Part shown: in pieces, positions 61,287 to 64,000 of the stretch | How the letters are laid out: each line of letters begins with the position of its first letter | Numbering within the stretch: the first letter of the stretch is position 1 | DNA from: Lethocerus indicus | Taxonomy: Eukaryota; Arthropoda; Insecta; Hemiptera; Belostomatidae | Assembly: GCA_019843655.1 (NCBI GenBank) | Contig: JACDQD010000006.1 | Location: forward strand, 19,362,246-19,426,245 | Length of the DNA stretch: 64,000 nt | Direction of reading: 5' to 3' | Program-made: the position numbers and the translations under genes | The notes under the pieces: generated by a model | Told to the model about the DNA's origin: nothing | Databases searched by the model: none | What the model saw: the letters and a program-made list of their open reading frames with translations, nothing else

Positions 61287-64000
61287 GAATAATAATTAAG
61301 GACTCAAATTTCATATTTACGATATAGCTATTTGTTTGAGGCGCAGATTCCATGACCAGCGGGAACATTCTTTTGAAACGTGTGAACTAAATGTAGCTTC
61401 CAAGTGTTGTATAAATCGTAAACAACACATGTCGCCTGCTCGAAACCGTTCAATATAAGCCCCCCAACTTTTGAAACTGAACACCCGGTTCCTTCCTCTT
61501 TACACCATATCGCATTCATTGCACTCGTAAAAATCAATCGCACAGTATTTAGGACCTAAATTCAACATGTTAAAATTAAAGAGCCATAAATAAGTAAGTT
61601 CTTATCTCACATTAATGAGTTTTTAATCTTAAATAATTTTGCTAATCCCGACCCAAAGAAACGGGTGAAACATGAAAATATCCGCTGGAGATACACATAA
61701 ATTGGTATATATAGACGTAATGAGAACTCACCTTGGACCGAAAGTTTTTACCTGTCGTTTAAAATAAACTGTTCCCCATTATTCAAAAGAAATATAACTG
61801 GGACAATAAAAATGCTATCCTGGAATCTCATGCATTGTAAATTACTCGTGGTCATTCTGAATATGCGATATTTTTACGAGTAAAAACCAGCAGAGGCATC
61901 AATCGACTTTTACTGTTATTACTATTCTAACTGGATAATTTACGGTTGAATCTGGCCAGTTTTAATTGAGTCAGTGGATAACCGCATAAAAGAAAGTTCT
62001 GCAGTAAATAAAACATTTCCCTTGATATATACGAACGCATGAACTGAAGGAGAAGTTAATGTGGGGTTTTAAAATTTACAAATAATACGATTTCCTCCCA
62101 CGATTTTCTGAAATAAAGAAAAGAAGTCGTCGACTTTTAATCAAATTACTGCCGAAAATACAATTCATTACCTCACTTTCGGCTGAGACGTCCTAATACC
62201 CTCTTTCCGACTTCATGTTGCTTTTCTCATTTCCCAAAGCCGTAGGATAAATGTAATCTGAACTTCCAGAACTTCCAAGAGTCGAAAGATTTAGAATATG
62301 GCCTGAGTGAAAACCTTCCTACCTGAAATCATAAAACAGAAACCGATTCAATAATTATTGTTATTCCTACAGTTTTGTTAACTTCGTTACAAATTTGGCA
62401 TTATTTTAAAATAGCAATTGAATTCTCCACTCACACAAGTTGAATCAAAGATTCTGTAAGTATTAGATTTTTAAGAGAATGATCTATACATGAGATATAG
62501 CCTAAAAATGTATTAGTATTTATTATTTACCAATTATACTTATGTTGGGCATTCTGATAACCAAATTAAAAATATTATTTTCATGTAGTAATTTATGTTA
62601 AATTTGTTTTGAGCATCATTTAAATGTATCAGTATTGGATCAAAGCAACAACAGAAATTGATATTTCCTTAATTATTAATATTAATGTTTACCAGAACGT
62701 CATTCAATTAAACGTATGAAAAATGTCGTCCGGGATTAATATAAAGAACGCTATTCAATTATTATTAGTTACTGATACTAAGGTCATGCATTTATACCAT
62801 ATTTATTTTCAGTGTTATTAAATACTTCAGATTTTGAGATCCACATTGACCACTCTTGGGTTTTCCGGCCTCCACTAGGATCTTCGGAGGTATCCAAAGA
62901 CCGCGGAAAAAACTTAACACATGTTGTAATATTCGGCCGATTAAAAATCATTACTGTCAATCATCGACTAGACACGATACACGGGATATTAAAGGCAAAC
63001 CATGCGGGATCAAGTGCCAGGTCGGGCGGATCTAATCATGTATAATTGAGGAGAATGCACTCCGTGGAGGGAACAAGTCATTCAGGGCTCGCTACACCGT
63101 TAATTGGATTATGCCCGGCAGCGTGGCGGTTCCACCCTCCTCCCTCCCTCTGGGCTCACTTCGTACAGTCGTTCCCAATCGGAGTTGTTTGGGAGGATCC
63201 ACTCAAAGGGACCTTCCCCCCAACCGGCGCCCCTATCAAAGTGGACCGACCCAGGCGATTTCCTCTATTAGAATGTTTACAATTACCGTGTTTATAACGC
63301 GGGGGGTACGAGGGCCGCGTACCCGCCGCCGTTAATTAAGCTCCGGTGTTGTTGACAATTCGAGCGGTGAAAACCCTCGCTCCGCCTTTCGGCCCCTCTC
63401 CGACAAAATTCAATTATTCCCACACAGACCGGTTTATCCGGTGCGTTATCGATAATTTCTATCCCGAAATACCTGCGGTACTTAGGCTCGATACCGTTTA
63501 GTTGTAGGTCTGTCGCCTGATACAGGGTCGAATGCTCGAACACAGGGACCTATTGCGGAGATTGACTGTCCAATAAACCCCTGCGATTTTCTTATACAGT
63601 TAATCGCAAGAATAATATTCCCCACCATCATATTACATGTTCAACCGATTTGCAAAAGCTGTGCGACCGTTTTTAAATTAGTTTCGATAGATGCGGATGG
63701 TTAATATTTGTCCTAAAAATTACTTATCGTGTATGTAATTTCGTTGAAATTTGCCAAGCAGGAAAATAAATAAATATGCGAACGAATAGTATCGTTACAG
63801 GGTTTTCACTATTCGAATATTTACAGGTAACTTTGTAAATATAAACTTATAATTATACGTTCAAGTTGACGCTTATGTTGCGAGAACTCAGAGAAATTCC
63901 TTCGGGGTATATTTCCGGCCGGAAAAAATTCCGAACGCGGCGAAAGGTTCGGCGGTGGAAAACGGGCGCGGAGAAATAGCTGGAGTTGAATGGGTACGGG
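61285..64000. other. Gene-free stretch to the window end
   Basis: AT-rich to about 62800, then a GC-rich patch from 62810 to about 63560, and another from about 63890 to the edge. A TTTATTTTCAG string ends at 62812 immediately before an open frame running to 63045, which resembles a splice acceptor plus exon. The translation matches no family I know, so no gene is called. Confidence 0.45.

Noticed and set aside
62801..63045. Possible exon after a TTTATTTTCAG acceptor
   Set aside because: The acceptor-like string is good, but such strings are common in AT-rich DNA and the 77-residue translation matches nothing I know. RNA-seq splice reads would be decisive.

Overview
The window looks like gene-poor DNA from an arthropod nuclear genome, most likely an insect. 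It carries a 5'-truncated Jockey-type LINE, a decayed mariner element, fragments of a retroelement family with hammerhead ribozymes of the Penelope-like (PLE) type, and many dinucleotide microsatellites. I see no bacterial-style gene packing, no rRNA, no convincing tRNA, no CRISPR array and no host protein exon I can recognise. Species cannot be named from the sequence.

Layout. GC-rich patches of roughly 200-700 bp alternate with AT-rich DNA about every kilobase from end to end. The long reading frames (up to 178 codons) fall almost entirely inside these patches, overlap frames on the other strand, and match nothing I know; I treat them as stop-poor GC-rich DNA. The interpretable content is transposon-derived: hammerhead-family pieces at about 6.1, 7.2-7.8, 10.5-10.8, 15.6, 25.7-26.0, 40.8-41.0 and 54.8-55.3 kb; a mariner remnant at 16.1-16.7 kb; a young LINE 3' end with target-site duplication at 16.8-17.3 kb; and a decayed second LINE fragment at 20.35-20.5 kb. 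(TA)n arrays lie at 3.9, 22.0, 45.1 and 61.2 kb, with (TG)n at 9.35 kb and several (GA)n/(CT)n arrays.

The most interesting system is the hammerhead family. The fuller copies are long imperfect palindromes in which each arm carries one hammerhead, so two ribozymes face away from each other on opposite strands. Two copies are bounded by exact direct repeats of 13 bp and 9 bp. Both copies show the same asymmetric ends, which points to target-primed retrotransposition rather than a cut-and-paste inverted-repeat transposon. One copy (40844-40974) keeps every canonical hammerhead core base. Its stem III is the self-complementary ACCGGT with no loop, the form expected to work as a dimer.

The remaining single-copy DNA has features that could be regulatory: short repeated blocks of 18-34 bp, perfect palindromes, G-quadruplex-capable tracts and scattered POU octamers. 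Without genes or conservation data their role is unproven.
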